Assembly: GCA_947258435.1 (NCBI GenBank)
Contig: CAMYID010000008.1
Span: forward strand, 1-64,000
Source of the DNA: an uncultured Alphaproteobacteria bacterium
GTDB lineage: Bacteria > Pseudomonadota > Alphaproteobacteria > UBA11222
DNA: 64,000 bases
Direction: 5' to 3'
The stretch's first letter is position 1. Each line of letters starts with the position of its first letter. The position numbers and the translations under genes were made by a program. Below the pieces are notes generated by a model, which saw only the letters and a program-made list of their open reading frames with translations, was not told the DNA's origin and searched no databases. This document shows positions 16,907-26,453 of this stretch, piece after piece.

Positions 16907-18157
16907 CTAGCTTTGCCGTTCGGCGAAATACCGGTCGATCGCCTCAGAGATCGCAGCAGCGAGTTTATCGCGACCCCGCGACGACATCAGCAGCTTTTCA
17001 TCCGCCGCATTGGACAGAAGTCCCAATTCGACAAGCACCGACGGAACATCAGGCGCCATCAATACGCGAAACCCGGCATAGCGGTGCGAATTACGCAGTA
17101 GCGCCCCGACCCCGCCAAGCTCGGGCAGCAGTAATTTGGCAAACCGCACCGATTTGTTCTTTGTCTCCCGCTGTGCAAGATCGATCAGAATTGACCGGAC
17201 GATATCATCTGTTTCATTGCCGATACTGATACCGGCAATCACATCGGAACTGTTTTCCTTAGCGGCAAGCTGCGCCGCTTCCTTGTCGGATGCCTTTTCA
17301 GACAGCGAATAAACCGATGCACCCCGCACTTTTGCGGAACGCAGCGAATCCGCATGCACCGAGACAAACAAGTCCGCCCCCGCATTACGTGCGATGTTCA
17401 CCCTTTCACGCAGCGGCACAAAGACATCCGTCTCCCGCGTCATGACCACGCGATACCGCCCTGAATTGAGCAATTGCCGCTGCAGGCGGCGCGCGACATC
17501 AAGCACGATATCCTTTTCATAATGGCCTGACCGGCTGGTTGCCCCCGGATCGACGCCCCCGTGACCGGCGTCAACAACGATGGTTGTCTTCTCTGAGCGT
17601 ATGACCGGGGGCGGCAGTTCCACCTGGCCTGTCCGGGCCGGCCGATCTGCACTCGTACCGGTATCGCCAATCCGCTGCCGCCCCTTAAACCCCGCATTGG
17701 CCAAAAAGCTTTCCCGATCAACCGGGGCAAGATCAATGACCAGGCGGACGGGCTTTCCCGCAGCCGCTGGCAGGAAAAACGTCCTGGACACCTTTGCCGG
17801 ACGCGTCAGGTCCAGAACGACACGTGAATTGTCACGCCGAAACAGCCCGAAGCGATAGCCCGCGACCAACCCCGCCCCTGCGCCCGCGCTGCCATTACCC
17901 GTCGCCCACGCCACAGCAGGCATATCGACCACGACGCGATAGGGATCCGCCAGGCTGAACAGGGAATATGGCAGCTCTCCGGTCAGATCGAGCACTATGC
18001 GCGTCTTGTCCGGATGCACACCAACCCGCAATCCCAGCACCCGCTCCTGCGCAAAGACAGGACCGGCAGCAAGACAACTCAACGCGATCAGCCAAATCAT
18101 GACGCGTTGCAGGGCAAACAGGGGCAAGATTTTCAGTAACCGCACAACTCGCAACAT
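16907..18157 (-). CDS. N-acetylmuramoyl-L-alanine amidase with AMIN domain (AmiC-like)
   Basis: A periplasmic zinc amidase that removes stem peptides from glycan strands, usually at division. With the chosen ATG the protein has 416 residues: a signal peptide ending VFAQ, an AMIN septal-targeting domain (RVLGLRVGVHPDKTRIVLDL and the repeat RVVLDLTRPAKV), and the Amidase_3 domain. The zinc ligands sit in VDAGHGGVDPG, the glutamate helix YEKDIVLDVARRL, SVHADS, and VLVELGLLSNAAD (catalytic Glu). The start is uncertain, as none of the in-frame starts up to 18196 has a clear Shine-Dalgarno sequence; 18157 gives the best signal peptide. It is next to a PBP gene on the same strand. Confidence 0.93.
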   Translation of the reverse strand: MLRVVRLLKILPLFALQRVMIWLIALSCLAAGPVFAQERVLGLRVGVHPDKTRIVLDLTGELPYSLFSLADPYRVVVDMPAVAWATGNGSAGAGAGLVAGYRFGLFRRDNSRVVLDLTRPAKVSRTFFLPAAAGKPVRLVIDLAPVDRESFLANAGFKGRQRIGDTGTSADRPARTGQVELPPPVIRSEKTTIVVDAGHGGVDPGATSRSGHYEKDIVLDVARRLQRQLLNSGRYRVVMTRETDVFVPLRERVNIARNAGADLFVSVHADSLRSAKVRGASVYSLSEKASDKEAAQLAAKENSSDVIAGISIGNETDDIVRSILIDLAQRETKNKSVRFAKLLLPELGGVGALLRNSHRYAGFRVLMAPDVPSVLVELGLLSNAADEKLLMSSRGRDKLAAAISEAIDRYFAERQS

Positions 18158-18196
18158 ATTGTGTCGATAGAGCATATCGGACCAAAATATGAACAA

Positions 18197-18783
18197 AGCC
18201 AGTCAAGGCGTCCAGCATAATTCACAACCGACGATCCCGGACAATGGTCCAGACAGGCGCTGGCGGCCCGGACGGGCGGTAAGCAGGTTGCGCCACCTGC
18301 AAATAGTGAAACGCAAAATTGAATTGTCGGCTGTCGATACACATGTTTATATTGCGTTTGGCTATATGTCGCTGCGAATCAGCGCGTGAGAAGCCATAGG
18401 AACAATTCGAATCTCGAACGGTCTATCTCGAAGGGTCTGTTGAATTTATAGCCCTGTTTGATGATTCCTACAGGAAATAGGCGGGTCGCGACCAGTTCGC
18501 GCCCGCAATCAGATGCAACACCGAAGCGGCGTAACACACCAACGAATTCAGATACAGGGTAACACGGCCCTCAGGGTGCCGGACCAATTGCAATGCCCGG
18601 TCGCAGGCGATTCAGACGCTGTCATTACTGACGCTATCGCTTTAGCCAATACCGGCAATTCAAACACCCCAAAAACAATCTCGATACGCTGGTCCACTGC
18701 AAGCTTCGCAACTTTCGCAGCCCGCTCCCTACATGCCCGGCCAGATCCGCGGCACCGGACAGGGCTGCCCGGAGAGCAGTTTT
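18197..18783. other. Long intergenic region / rne 5' leader
   Basis: There is no convincing gene in these 587 bp. They separate divergent amidase and rne genes. From the candidate promoter below, the rne leader would be about 420 nt, which fits the long, autoregulatory 5' UTR known for rne in enterobacteria. I could not fold it reliably by eye. Confidence 0.55.
18324..18353 (+). promoter_or_regulatory. Candidate sigma-70 promoter of rne
   Basis: TTGTCG (18324-18329) and TATATT (18348-18353) are spaced by 18 bp and lie on the rne strand. The match is fair, not perfect, and other promoters in the 587-bp region are possible. Confidence 0.35.
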
Positions 18784-21700
18784 ATGGCAAAAAAGATGCT
18801 AATCGACGCAACCCACCCCGAAGAGACCAGGGTGGCCGTCGTTCAGGGAAACAAATTAGAGGATTTTGACTTTGAATCTGCTGCCCGGCAGCAGTTAAAC
18901 GGCAATATCTATCTCGCAAAGGTCACGCGTATCGAGCCGTCGCTTCAGGCGGCATTCGTCGAATATGGCGGCAATCGTCATGGTTTTCTGGCCTTCAGCG
19001 AAATTCATCCAGACTATTACCAGATACCAGTCGCCGACCGGCTAGCCCTGCTTGCCGAAGATGCGGAAGAAGAACGTCGCGCCCAGGATCAGGACGATTT
19101 TCACGCGGCCAGGCAGATAAAAGACGACGCGGAGGAGGATGATTCCGAAGATACTGCCGAAGATGATGCCGAAGATTTGGAAGCGGATGACGACGATTCC
19201 GATGATAACGGCGCGACGGATGTAACCGCTGCGGCTGATGCACAAGACGACCAGGATGAGAATGATCGGGAAACCGGCAAATCCGAGACGTCCAGCACAG
19301 ACGACAGCAATGACAGTAGCCCCGCCGATGTCAGTACAGCCGCCCCCGCAATAGAGGATGCAGAAGAAACAGAGGCCCGCGGGGACAATAATCCCGATAC
19401 GGCATCGGATGATACGGCCTCCGGCGACGATCAGTCCGAGGACCCGGACTCCGGTTCCGGAAAACCGGCACTGCTCGCAGCAGCGGCGGGCGACAGCATT
19501 TCATCTCAGCCTGTGCCCGAAAATGACCCGGTTGAACTTGCAAAAGCAGATCAGGATCAGCCATCCAACGCAGCACAAGCAGATGACAGCGCGGTTGAGC
19601 AGGACACAGGGCGCGATTCTGACAGTGCCGATACCGGCGATGGGAACCCGACTACGCGAAATGAGGCGGAACAGAAGCCGTCACGCCGCCGCAGCCGCAG
19701 TAACCGGCGCCCGCGCCGGGAAAATAACCGCCGCAAATCCGCCTCCTCCGATCAGCAGAAAGATACAGGAGACGTCGAATCACTCGGGCGCGAAGATGCG
19801 CTTGACGAAGTATCGCGCCCCCGTGCCAACCGGCGCCGCTATAAAATTCAGGAAGTCATCAAGAAGCGCCAGATCCTGCTTGTTCAGGTCCTGAAAGACG
19901 AGCGGGGCACAAAGGGCGCAGCACTGACCACTTATCTGTCCATTGCCGGCCGTTATTGCGTGCTGATGCCGAACACCGCGCGGGGCGGTGGTATTTCACG
20001 CAAGATTGGCAACGCCGCCGACCGCAAGCGCCTGAAAGCCATTGCAACTGATCTGGACGTGCCAGAAGGCATGGGACTGATTATCCGCACGGCCGGGGCA
20101 AACCGGACGAAAGCGGAGATCAAACGCGATTTTGAGTATCTGCTGCGACAGTGGGAAGAAATCCGCGAAACGACGCTGAAATCAACTGCCCCCTCGCTTA
20201 TCAATGAGGAAGGCAGCCTGATCAAACGGGCGATCCGCGACCTCTATGACAAAGACATTGAACTTGTCCTTGTTGAAGGTGAGGAGGGGTACAAGGAGGC
20301 GAAAGGCTTCATGCGGATGCTGATGCCAAGCCACGCCAAAAAGGTGCAGCCGCATCGCGACCAGGTACCGCTTTTCCACAAATACCAGATCGAGGCGCAG
20401 CTCGATTCGATGTTCGATCCCACGGTCCGGTTGAAATCGGGTGGCTATATCGTGATTGATCCGACCGAGGCGCTTGTCTCCATTGACGTCAACTCGGGCA
20501 AGGCAACGCGCGAGGCGAATATCGAAGCGACCGCGCTGCGGACCAATCTGGAAGCGGCTGAAGAGGTCGCCCGCCAGTTGCGTTTGCGCGATCTTGCCGG
20601 GCTTGTCGTCATCGATTTCATCGATATGGAAAACCACCGCAATAACCGGGCGGTGGAAAAACGGATCAAGGAATGCCTGAAATCCGATCGCGCACGCATC
20701 CAGGTAGGCCGGATCAGCGCGTTTGGTCTGCTGGAAATGTCGCGGCAGCGGCTGCGTCAGGGGGTTGTGGAAACCACGACTTCACCTTGTCCGAATTGCA
20801 ACGGCACCGGGCTGATCCGCTCGGTCGATTCGTTGGCGCTGCATATCCTGCGCGGCATCGAGGAAGAAGCCATGCGCAAGCGGCACCGGGCCTTTGACGT
20901 CACCGTGCCGACCGAAGTTGCGATCTATATCCTCAATCAGAAACGCGACTGGCTCGAACAGATCGAGACCCGTTTCGGCTTGTCTGTGTTCGTCATTGCC
21001 GATTCCGGCCTGCAAGCGCCGAATTACGAGATCAAGCCGGCGCAAAGGGCCGTACCGAACCACGCAAAACCCGCGGCTGAACGACCGGCGGAAGTCGAGG
21101 AAGATGACGATGAAAAGCCGCGGCGTCCGCGCCGCCGCCGCCCCAGGAGCGGCGCAGACAACGAAGAGAACACACAATCGCAAGCCGATGACGAGGGCGA
21201 TGCGAATGACGTCGAAACCGCTGATTCGTCCGGCAACGAAGAAGAGGATCAAAAACCCAAGAAGCGCCGTGGCCGGCGTGGACGGCGCGGGGGCCGCAAC
21301 CGCGACAATACGCAACGTGAACCCGCCTCCCGGTCCGGCGATGAAAAGCAAACCGACTCCCCTGTAGAGGCCGCCACGGCCGACGGCGAAACCGGAAAAG
21401 ATGACGGTGCGGCACAGGGTGACAAGATTGCGGCCGACGACGCGGACAAGGATGAACCGGTGCTGGCCGAACAGGCGGACACGGATACGGTCATCACGAC
21501 AATTCCGATTGAAACGATGGAACCCGTCGATGCTGAAGGGGTATCGCCAGGGGTCTGGCCATCCGACACCCCGGATGCGCACGCCCCCTCGCAATCGTCA
21601 GATGTGAATGCACCTGGCCCGACCCTGACGCCGCAGGCCGATGCCCCCGAAACCCCGGAATCCGCGCCGGTAACCGGTTCGGAGGAAAGCGATGTCGCGG

Positions 21701-21846
21701 AAACGGACACAACAGACGAAACCGGCAGCCCCGAAGACACCGCAAATGAGGAACAGAAGGCGGACGCCCCCGCTGCCGAAGATAAAGATGCTGCGAAACA
21801 GCCCAAACGCGGCGGCTGGTGGCAACGTCGTTTCGGCGGCGCCTAG
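18784..21846 (+). CDS. rne: Ribonuclease E with a large acidic insertion in the S1 domain
   Basis: The endonuclease at the core of the RNA degradosome, cutting AU-rich single-stranded RNA and maturing rRNA. It has 1,020 residues from MAKKMLIDATHPEE. The S1 domain starts at about residue 38 (GNIYLAKVTRIEPSLQAAFV) but is broken at about 92-348 by a D/E-rich low-complexity insert that ends in a basic RRRSRSNRRPRR stretch. It then resumes with VLKDERGTKGAALTTYL. Catalytic aspartates are in VSIDVNSGKAT and LVVIDFIDME; the zinc link is CPNCNGTG. The C-terminal third is disordered, alternating acidic and arginine-rich blocks, as expected for RNA and degradosome binding. A start at 18733 is possible but adds a non-homologous leader. 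Confidence 0.96.
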   Translation: MAKKMLIDATHPEETRVAVVQGNKLEDFDFESAARQQLNGNIYLAKVTRIEPSLQAAFVEYGGNRHGFLAFSEIHPDYYQIPVADRLALLAEDAEEERRAQDQDDFHAARQIKDDAEEDDSEDTAEDDAEDLEADDDDSDDNGATDVTAAADAQDDQDENDRETGKSETSSTDDSNDSSPADVSTAAPAIEDAEETEARGDNNPDTASDDTASGDDQSEDPDSGSGKPALLAAAAGDSISSQPVPENDPVELAKADQDQPSNAAQADDSAVEQDTGRDSDSADTGDGNPTTRNEAEQKPSRRRSRSNRRPRRENNRRKSASSDQQKDTGDVESLGREDALDEVSRPRANRRRYKIQEVIKKRQILLVQVLKDERGTKGAALTTYLSIAGRYCVLMPNTARGGGISRKIGNAADRKRLKAIATDLDVPEGMGLIIRTAGANRTKAEIKRDFEYLLRQWEEIRETTLKSTAPSLINEEGSLIKRAIRDLYDKDIELVLVEGEEGYKEAKGFMRMLMPSHAKKVQPHRDQVPLFHKYQIEAQLDSMFDPTVRLKSGGYIVIDPTEALVSIDVNSGKATREANIEATALRTNLEAAEEVARQLRLRDLAGLVVIDFIDMENHRNNRAVEKRIKECLKSDRARIQVGRISAFGLLEMSRQRLRQGVVETTTSPCPNCNGTGLIRSVDSLALHILRGIEEEAMRKRHRAFDVTVPTEVAIYILNQKRDWLEQIETRFGLSVFVIADSGLQAPNYEIKPAQRAVPNHAKPAAERPAEVEEDDDEKPRRPRRRRPRSGADNEENTQSQADDEGDANDVETADSSGNEEEDQKPKKRRGRRGRRGGRNRDNTQREPASRSGDEKQTDSPVEAATADGETGKDDGAAQGDKIAADDADKDEPVLAEQADTDTVITTIPIETMEPVDAEGVSPGVWPSDTPDAHAPSQSSDVNAPGPTLTPQADAPETPESAPVTGSEESDVAETDTTDETGSPEDTANEEQKADAPAAEDKDAAKQPKRGGWWQRRFGGA

Positions 21847-21905
21847 CACTGTCCCCGGGGCATTTGCTCCAGGCCCCCTATCCCACTGCGATGGCGGCGC
21901 ATGAG

Positions 21906-23063
21906 TTATGTGCCGCCATTCAGCCAGCCACCGAGTCTTCTGGCGGCTTCCGCCATCACCTCGGTCGCCCCGGCAAAGGAAAATCTGACGAATTTATGTC
22001 CTTCGGCAATATCGAAATCTGTTCCCGGTGTCGCCGCAACGCCGGTTTGCAGCAGCATATCCTGACAGAAACGCGCGCTATCATCGGTAAAGCGTGAGAC
22101 ATCCGCATAAAGATAAAATGCGCCATCCGGCGGCGCGAAGCGGTCAATGCCCGCTTTTGGTAATTCGCGCAGCAACAGCGCCCGATTGCGCGCATAAACT
22201 GCCACGTTTTCCTGTAGTTCCACTGCGCAATCAAATGCCGCAAGGGCTGCGATCTGCGACAATGTCGGGGGCGAGATAAACAGGTTCTGGGCAATCCGTT
22301 CAACTGCGCGCAGGGCGGCCTGCGGCACCACCATCCAGCCCAGTCGCCATCCCGTCATCGAAAAATATTTCGAGAAGCTGTTGATCACCACAGCCTCGTC
22401 ACTGAACGCAAGTGCGGTTTGCGGAAGCTTCCCATAGGCGATGCCATGATAAATTTCGTCTGAAATGAGCGTGATATTCTGCGCCGCACAATAATCCGCG
22501 ATTGCATGCAACTCATCAGCCGACAGCATGGCACCGGTGGGGTTGGCAGGGCTTGCAATCAGCAGACCGTCAAGCCTGCCGTTTGTGGCGGCCTGCGCGA
22601 TCTGCGGTACGGTCAGGCGAAAATCGCTCTCTGCCCGGCACGGGATCAAAACAGGCTCAAGATCAAGCACCTTCAGAATATTGCGATAGGCCGGATAACC
22701 CGGATCACAGATCGCAACCCTGTCGCCGGCATCAAAATGCGCAAGAAAACTGAGCAGAAACCCCGCAGAAGAGCCGGTCGTAACCACAATCCGGTCCGCC
22801 GACACGGCAACGTCATACTGCGTCTGGTAATAATGCGCCAGCCGTTCGCGCAGCTCCGGGATCCCCAGCGCGACGGTATATCCGATACGATCCTCATGCA
22901 GCGCGCGTTCCGCCGCAGCCAATACAGCACGCGGCGCAGGGGTTGCTGGCTGCCCCACCTCAAGATGCAACACCGTTTCGCCCGCCGCTTCGCGTGCCGC
23001 CGCTGCCGCCATGACATCCATGACGATAAAAGGACTGATGTCACTGCGCTTTGAAATTTTCAT
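21906..23063 (-). CDS. Class I/II pyridoxal-phosphate aminotransferase
   Basis: A 385-residue fold-type I PLP enzyme. Visible features are the N-terminal VLHLEVGQPATPAP substrate strand, the GSSAGFLLSF cofactor-phosphate loop, NPTGAMLS, SDEIYHGI, and the Schiff-base lysine in NSFSKYFSMTGWRLGW. SFA near the C-terminus carries the carboxylate-binding Arg (FVRFSFAG). The sequence resembles broad-specificity aspartate/aromatic-type aminotransferases, and the substrate cannot be fixed. It converges on rne and is divergent from the M48 peptidase gene. Confidence 0.9.
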   Translation of the reverse strand: MKISKRSDISPFIVMDVMAAAAAREAAGETVLHLEVGQPATPAPRAVLAAAERALHEDRIGYTVALGIPELRERLAHYYQTQYDVAVSADRIVVTTGSSAGFLLSFLAHFDAGDRVAICDPGYPAYRNILKVLDLEPVLIPCRAESDFRLTVPQIAQAATNGRLDGLLIASPANPTGAMLSADELHAIADYCAAQNITLISDEIYHGIAYGKLPQTALAFSDEAVVINSFSKYFSMTGWRLGWMVVPQAALRAVERIAQNLFISPPTLSQIAALAAFDCAVELQENVAVYARNRALLLRELPKAGIDRFAPPDGAFYLYADVSRFTDDSARFCQDMLLQTGVAATPGTDFDIAEGHKFVRFSFAGATEVMAEAARRLGGWLNGGT

Positions 23064-23359
23064 CTGTCACCGCTTCTGCAACGCCTGGGGCACACCATAT
23101 ATGCCTTATGGATTAATCAACCGGCGGTCAAACAACAAGCGCGACAGAAAAACGCCTGATTTTCGCGGTACCGTCGTAGAATGATCAGAATATATTTCCG
23201 CTCACAGGGATGCGAATTGACCTTGCAAGGCCCAACTTTTACGGTGAACAGTCTTTGCCTGATCGGAGAAGCGCCTGTGTGCGGCATATCGCCACCAAAA
23301 ACCAAACTGGTGATCAAATAATGCATTTGCCGCCATCATCATCCGTCATCCTGAAGAAT

Positions 23360-24709
23360 ATGCGCCGGTTTGCGCTGTTCCTGCTGATCCTGCTGGGCAC
23401 GCAGGTCGCCACTGCATTCAACAGCGCACCGGCAAAGGCCATATCGCTGATCCGGGATGCGGAGATTGAGCGCATTCTGCGCGGTTACGCGACCCCGATA
23501 TTTGCCGCGGCAGGGCTCAACCCGAAAGCGGTGAATATCTATCTGGTCCGCGATAATAACATCAACGCCTTTGTCGCAGGCGGCCAGAATGTGTTTTTCA
23601 CAACCGAACTGCTTTTGAAGTTCGACTCGCCCGCGGAAATCAAGGGCGTCATTGCCCACGAGGTCGGCCATATTGCGGGCGGCCATCTGGCGCGCACCCG
23701 CGATGCGCTGACCGGTGCCTCCGCCACATCGATCGCCTCTTTCATTCTGGGGGTCGGCGCGGCAATCGCAGGCCAGCCCGATCTGGGCGTTGGCATCCTT
23801 GCCGGCGGCAGCCATGTGGCACAGCGGAATTTCCTGACCTACAGCAGGACCCAGGAAGCCTCCGCCGATCAGGCCGCGCTCAGCTATCTGGAAATCATTG
23901 GCGAATCCGGACAGGGGCTGATCGAGGTCTTGCAAAGCTTCGGCAATCAGGAAGCGCTCAATGTCAAGAACCAGGATCCGTTCGTGCGCAGCCACCCCTT
24001 GTCGCGCGATCGTATCGGGGCGATTGAACGCCGGGTCAAGGCCTCCCCCTTCTATGACAAGGCCGAACCGCCCGCCGCTGTCGCGGCGCATCTGCGGATG
24101 CAGGGAAAACTCTATGGGTTTGTCAAACGTCCTGATCAGACATTGCGCAAATTCCCCCCAAGCGACACCAGCTTGAAAGCCCGCTATGCCCGCGCCGCAG
24201 CATATCACATCAATTCGAACGAAGCGGCCGCCCATCGGGAAATCGCCGCCTTGATCGCCGACGATCCGGACAATCCCTACTATCATGAGCTGCAGGGCCA
24301 GATTTATTTCGAACATGGTCATGTGGACAAGGCGATTGCCCCCTATGCCAAATCCGTGGAGCTTGCCCCCGAAGAACCCCTGCTGCGTGTCAATCTGGCG
24401 CAGGCGATGCTTGCGGGCGAAAACCCCGAATATAATGCTGTCGCACTGGAAAACCTTGAATGGGCCATGCGGCAGGATCCGGAAATTCTGATCGGATGGC
24501 ATCAGCTTGCCATTGCTTATGCACGGGACAATCAGAATGGCATGGCCTCGCTTGCCAGCGCGGAACGCTATTCACGGGCAGGCGCGCGGCAGGAAGCGGT
24601 GCTGCATGCAAAACGTGCCCTCAATTACCTGCCCGAAGGTTCGCCCGGCTGGCTGCGCGCGCAGGATATCATCGAAACCGGCAAACCCAATGGCAAGCGA
24701 CGAGGATAG
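23360..24709 (+). CDS. Secreted M48-family metalloprotease with TPR region (BepA/YfgC-like)
   Basis: A periplasmic zinc protease likely to work in outer-membrane protein quality control, as BepA does. With the ATG at 23360 it has 449 residues: a signal peptide (MRRFALFLLILLGTQVATA), the M48 domain with HEVGH (100-104) and the downstream glutamate in TQEASADQAAL, and TPR-like helices from about 275 to the end. An ATG at 23321 would give a 13-residue longer N-terminus; neither has a strong ribosome site. The thioredoxin-fold gene begins 11 bp after the stop, so the two form an operon. Confidence 0.9.
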   Translation: MRRFALFLLILLGTQVATAFNSAPAKAISLIRDAEIERILRGYATPIFAAAGLNPKAVNIYLVRDNNINAFVAGGQNVFFTTELLLKFDSPAEIKGVIAHEVGHIAGGHLARTRDALTGASATSIASFILGVGAAIAGQPDLGVGILAGGSHVAQRNFLTYSRTQEASADQAALSYLEIIGESGQGLIEVLQSFGNQEALNVKNQDPFVRSHPLSRDRIGAIERRVKASPFYDKAEPPAAVAAHLRMQGKLYGFVKRPDQTLRKFPPSDTSLKARYARAAAYHINSNEAAAHREIAALIADDPDNPYYHELQGQIYFEHGHVDKAIAPYAKSVELAPEEPLLRVNLAQAMLAGENPEYNAVALENLEWAMRQDPEILIGWHQLAIAYARDNQNGMASLASAERYSRAGARQEAVLHAKRALNYLPEGSPGWLRAQDIIETGKPNGKRRG

Positions 24710-24720
24710 CGAATTTCATT

Positions 24721-25476
24721 GTGCATAAACTGAATAAACTTTTCGCCGCACTGGCGGTCGTAATCACCTGCCTGCTTCAGTCTTTTCCCGCACAGGCGGA
24801 AATGTCCGCACAGGAAAAGGACGCGCTCAAAGCCGGTATCCTTGAGGTGCTGAGCGAAAATCCGGAACTGCTGATCGCAGCGCTTCACGGGCTGCAAAAG
24901 CGGATGGAGCAGGAACAGGAGCAGGTCAGGCTTGGCACATTGCAGAAACAGCGCAAGGCGTTGGAACAGGATCCCAACAGCTTCGTCGCCGGCAACCCGG
25001 CGGGCGATGTGACTCTTGTCGAATTTTTCGATTACCGCTGCGGCTATTGCAAGAAAGCGCGCCCGGTTGTTGAAAAACTTGTCTCTGAAGACGGAAATAT
25101 CCGGCTTGTGATGAAGGAATTCCCAATTCTGGGACCGAATTCCGAAACAGCTTCCAAAGCCGCGATTGCCGCGATGGCACAAGGAAAATACCGGGAATTC
25201 CATGATGCGCTCATGGCGGCGAAAGGCGGGCTGGGGCGTGCACAGCTTCTTCAGATTGCTGCCGATACGGGGCTTGATCGTGACAAGCTCGAACAGGATA
25301 TGCAGAAAGCCTACATCACCGATATCATCCGCAGCAACCGGGAGCTTGCTGCCCGGCTTGATATTTCGGGCACTCCTGCTTTCGTGATCGGCGATGCAAT
25401 CGTGCCCGGCGTGGCAAGCCTTGAACAGATGCAACAGCTTGTCGCGCAGGCACGCGCCGACTGCAAGAGCTGCTGA
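24721..25476 (+). CDS. Periplasmic DsbA/ScsC-like thioredoxin-fold protein
   Basis: A 251-residue exported thiol oxidoreductase or isomerase. GTG start, signal peptide ending AQAEM, then an N-terminal helical region (about 28-75: SAQEKDALKAGILEVLSENP) like the ScsC oligomerisation domain. The DsbA-like domain follows with the CGYC active site (107-110) and the cis-proline loop SGTPAFVIGD. ScsC-type proteins trimerise through the N-terminal helices and act as disulfide isomerases. It is in an operon with the M48 protease upstream and an isocitrate-lyase-superfamily gene 22 bp downstream. Confidence 0.9.
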   Translation: MHKLNKLFAALAVVITCLLQSFPAQAEMSAQEKDALKAGILEVLSENPELLIAALHGLQKRMEQEQEQVRLGTLQKQRKALEQDPNSFVAGNPAGDVTLVEFFDYRCGYCKKARPVVEKLVSEDGNIRLVMKEFPILGPNSETASKAAIAAMAQGKYREFHDALMAAKGGLGRAQLLQIAADTGLDRDKLEQDMQKAYITDIIRSNRELAARLDISGTPAFVIGDAIVPGVASLEQMQQLVAQARADCKSC

Positions 25477-25498
25477 ACGGACAGGGAAGGCAAGCGCT

Positions 25499-26371
25499 GT
25501 GTCGACCGCAAGCCTGAGAGATCTGCTCAACCGCGACGCGATGATCCTTGCCCCCGGCGTGTTTGACGGCTTTTCCGCCCGGCTTGCCGAGGGCGCGGGT
25601 TTTGATGCGCTCTACATGACCGGTTACGGCGTTTCCGCATCCCGCTATGGGCTGCCCGATGCGGGCCTTGTTGGTCTGGGGGAAATGATCGATGCCCTGC
25701 GCATGATCCGGTCTGTCACCACAAAGCCCATCATCGCAGATGCGGATACAGGCTATGGTGGATTGCTGAATGTCCGGCACACGGTCCGGCAATATGAAAC
25801 CGCAGGCGCCAGCGCCATTCAGATCGAGGATCAGGATTTCCCGAAAAAATGCGGTCACACGCTGGGCCGGCGCCTGATTGCAACAGAAGATATGGTTGCC
25901 AAGGTCACCGTGGCAGCGGAAGCCCGACAGAATGCAGAAACCCTGATCATTGCCCGCACCGATGCGCGCACCGAATTCGGACTGGAAGAAGCGATCGCCC
26001 GTGCCCGCGCCTATCACGCAGCCGGAGCGGATGTCCTGTTCGTCGAATCGCCTGAAAGCGAAGAAGAACTTGAAACCATCGGACGCGCACTCGATGCGCC
26101 ATTGCTTGCCAATATGGTGGGACGCGGCGGCCGCACACCTGAACTGCCTGCCAGCCGGCTGCACGCGCTCGGTTTCAGGATCGCAATCTATCCCGGTATC
26201 GGTTTCGGCGCGGCGCTTGCCGCCATGGAAACCGCGTTCGCACATCTGCGGCAGGCGGGTGCGATACCTCAGGACTGCCCCGAACCCCTTACAGGTGCGC
26301 ATAAGCTTGTGGGTTTTCCCGAAATATGGGCGCTTGAGAAAGACTGGGACAGCCGTTTCCGAAAGAAATAA
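25499..26371 (+). CDS. Isocitrate lyase/PEP mutase superfamily enzyme
   Basis: A 290-residue alpha/beta-barrel enzyme of the ICL/PEPM superfamily (oxaloacetate decarboxylase, methylisocitrate lyase and carboxyphosphonoenolpyruvate mutase-like). The signature K-K-C-G-H is at residues 116-120, and the metal-binding DADTGYGG and RTDAR are clear. The start is a GTG with GGGAAGG 8 nt upstream; an earlier start would overlap the thioredoxin-fold gene. The substrate is unknown: it lacks the extra length of true isocitrate lyase, and neighbours do not form a propionate cluster. Confidence 0.88.
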   Translation: MSTASLRDLLNRDAMILAPGVFDGFSARLAEGAGFDALYMTGYGVSASRYGLPDAGLVGLGEMIDALRMIRSVTTKPIIADADTGYGGLLNVRHTVRQYETAGASAIQIEDQDFPKKCGHTLGRRLIATEDMVAKVTVAAEARQNAETLIIARTDARTEFGLEEAIARARAYHAAGADVLFVESPESEEELETIGRALDAPLLANMVGRGGRTPELPASRLHALGFRIAIYPGIGFGAALAAMETAFAHLRQAGAIPQDCPEPLTGAHKLVGFPEIWALEKDWDSRFRKK

Positions 26372-26453
26372 CGGCTTTATTGTGTAATCAGACAATTGCA
26401 CGGGGATGCGAGTGGCGGTAGGTTCGGCCATTCGAAATTCCGACGGTTTCCCT

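Noticed and set aside
23339-24502. A 387-codon minus-strand frame over the M48 protease gene
   Set aside because: Antisense shadow; composition fits the reverse of the protease reading frame.
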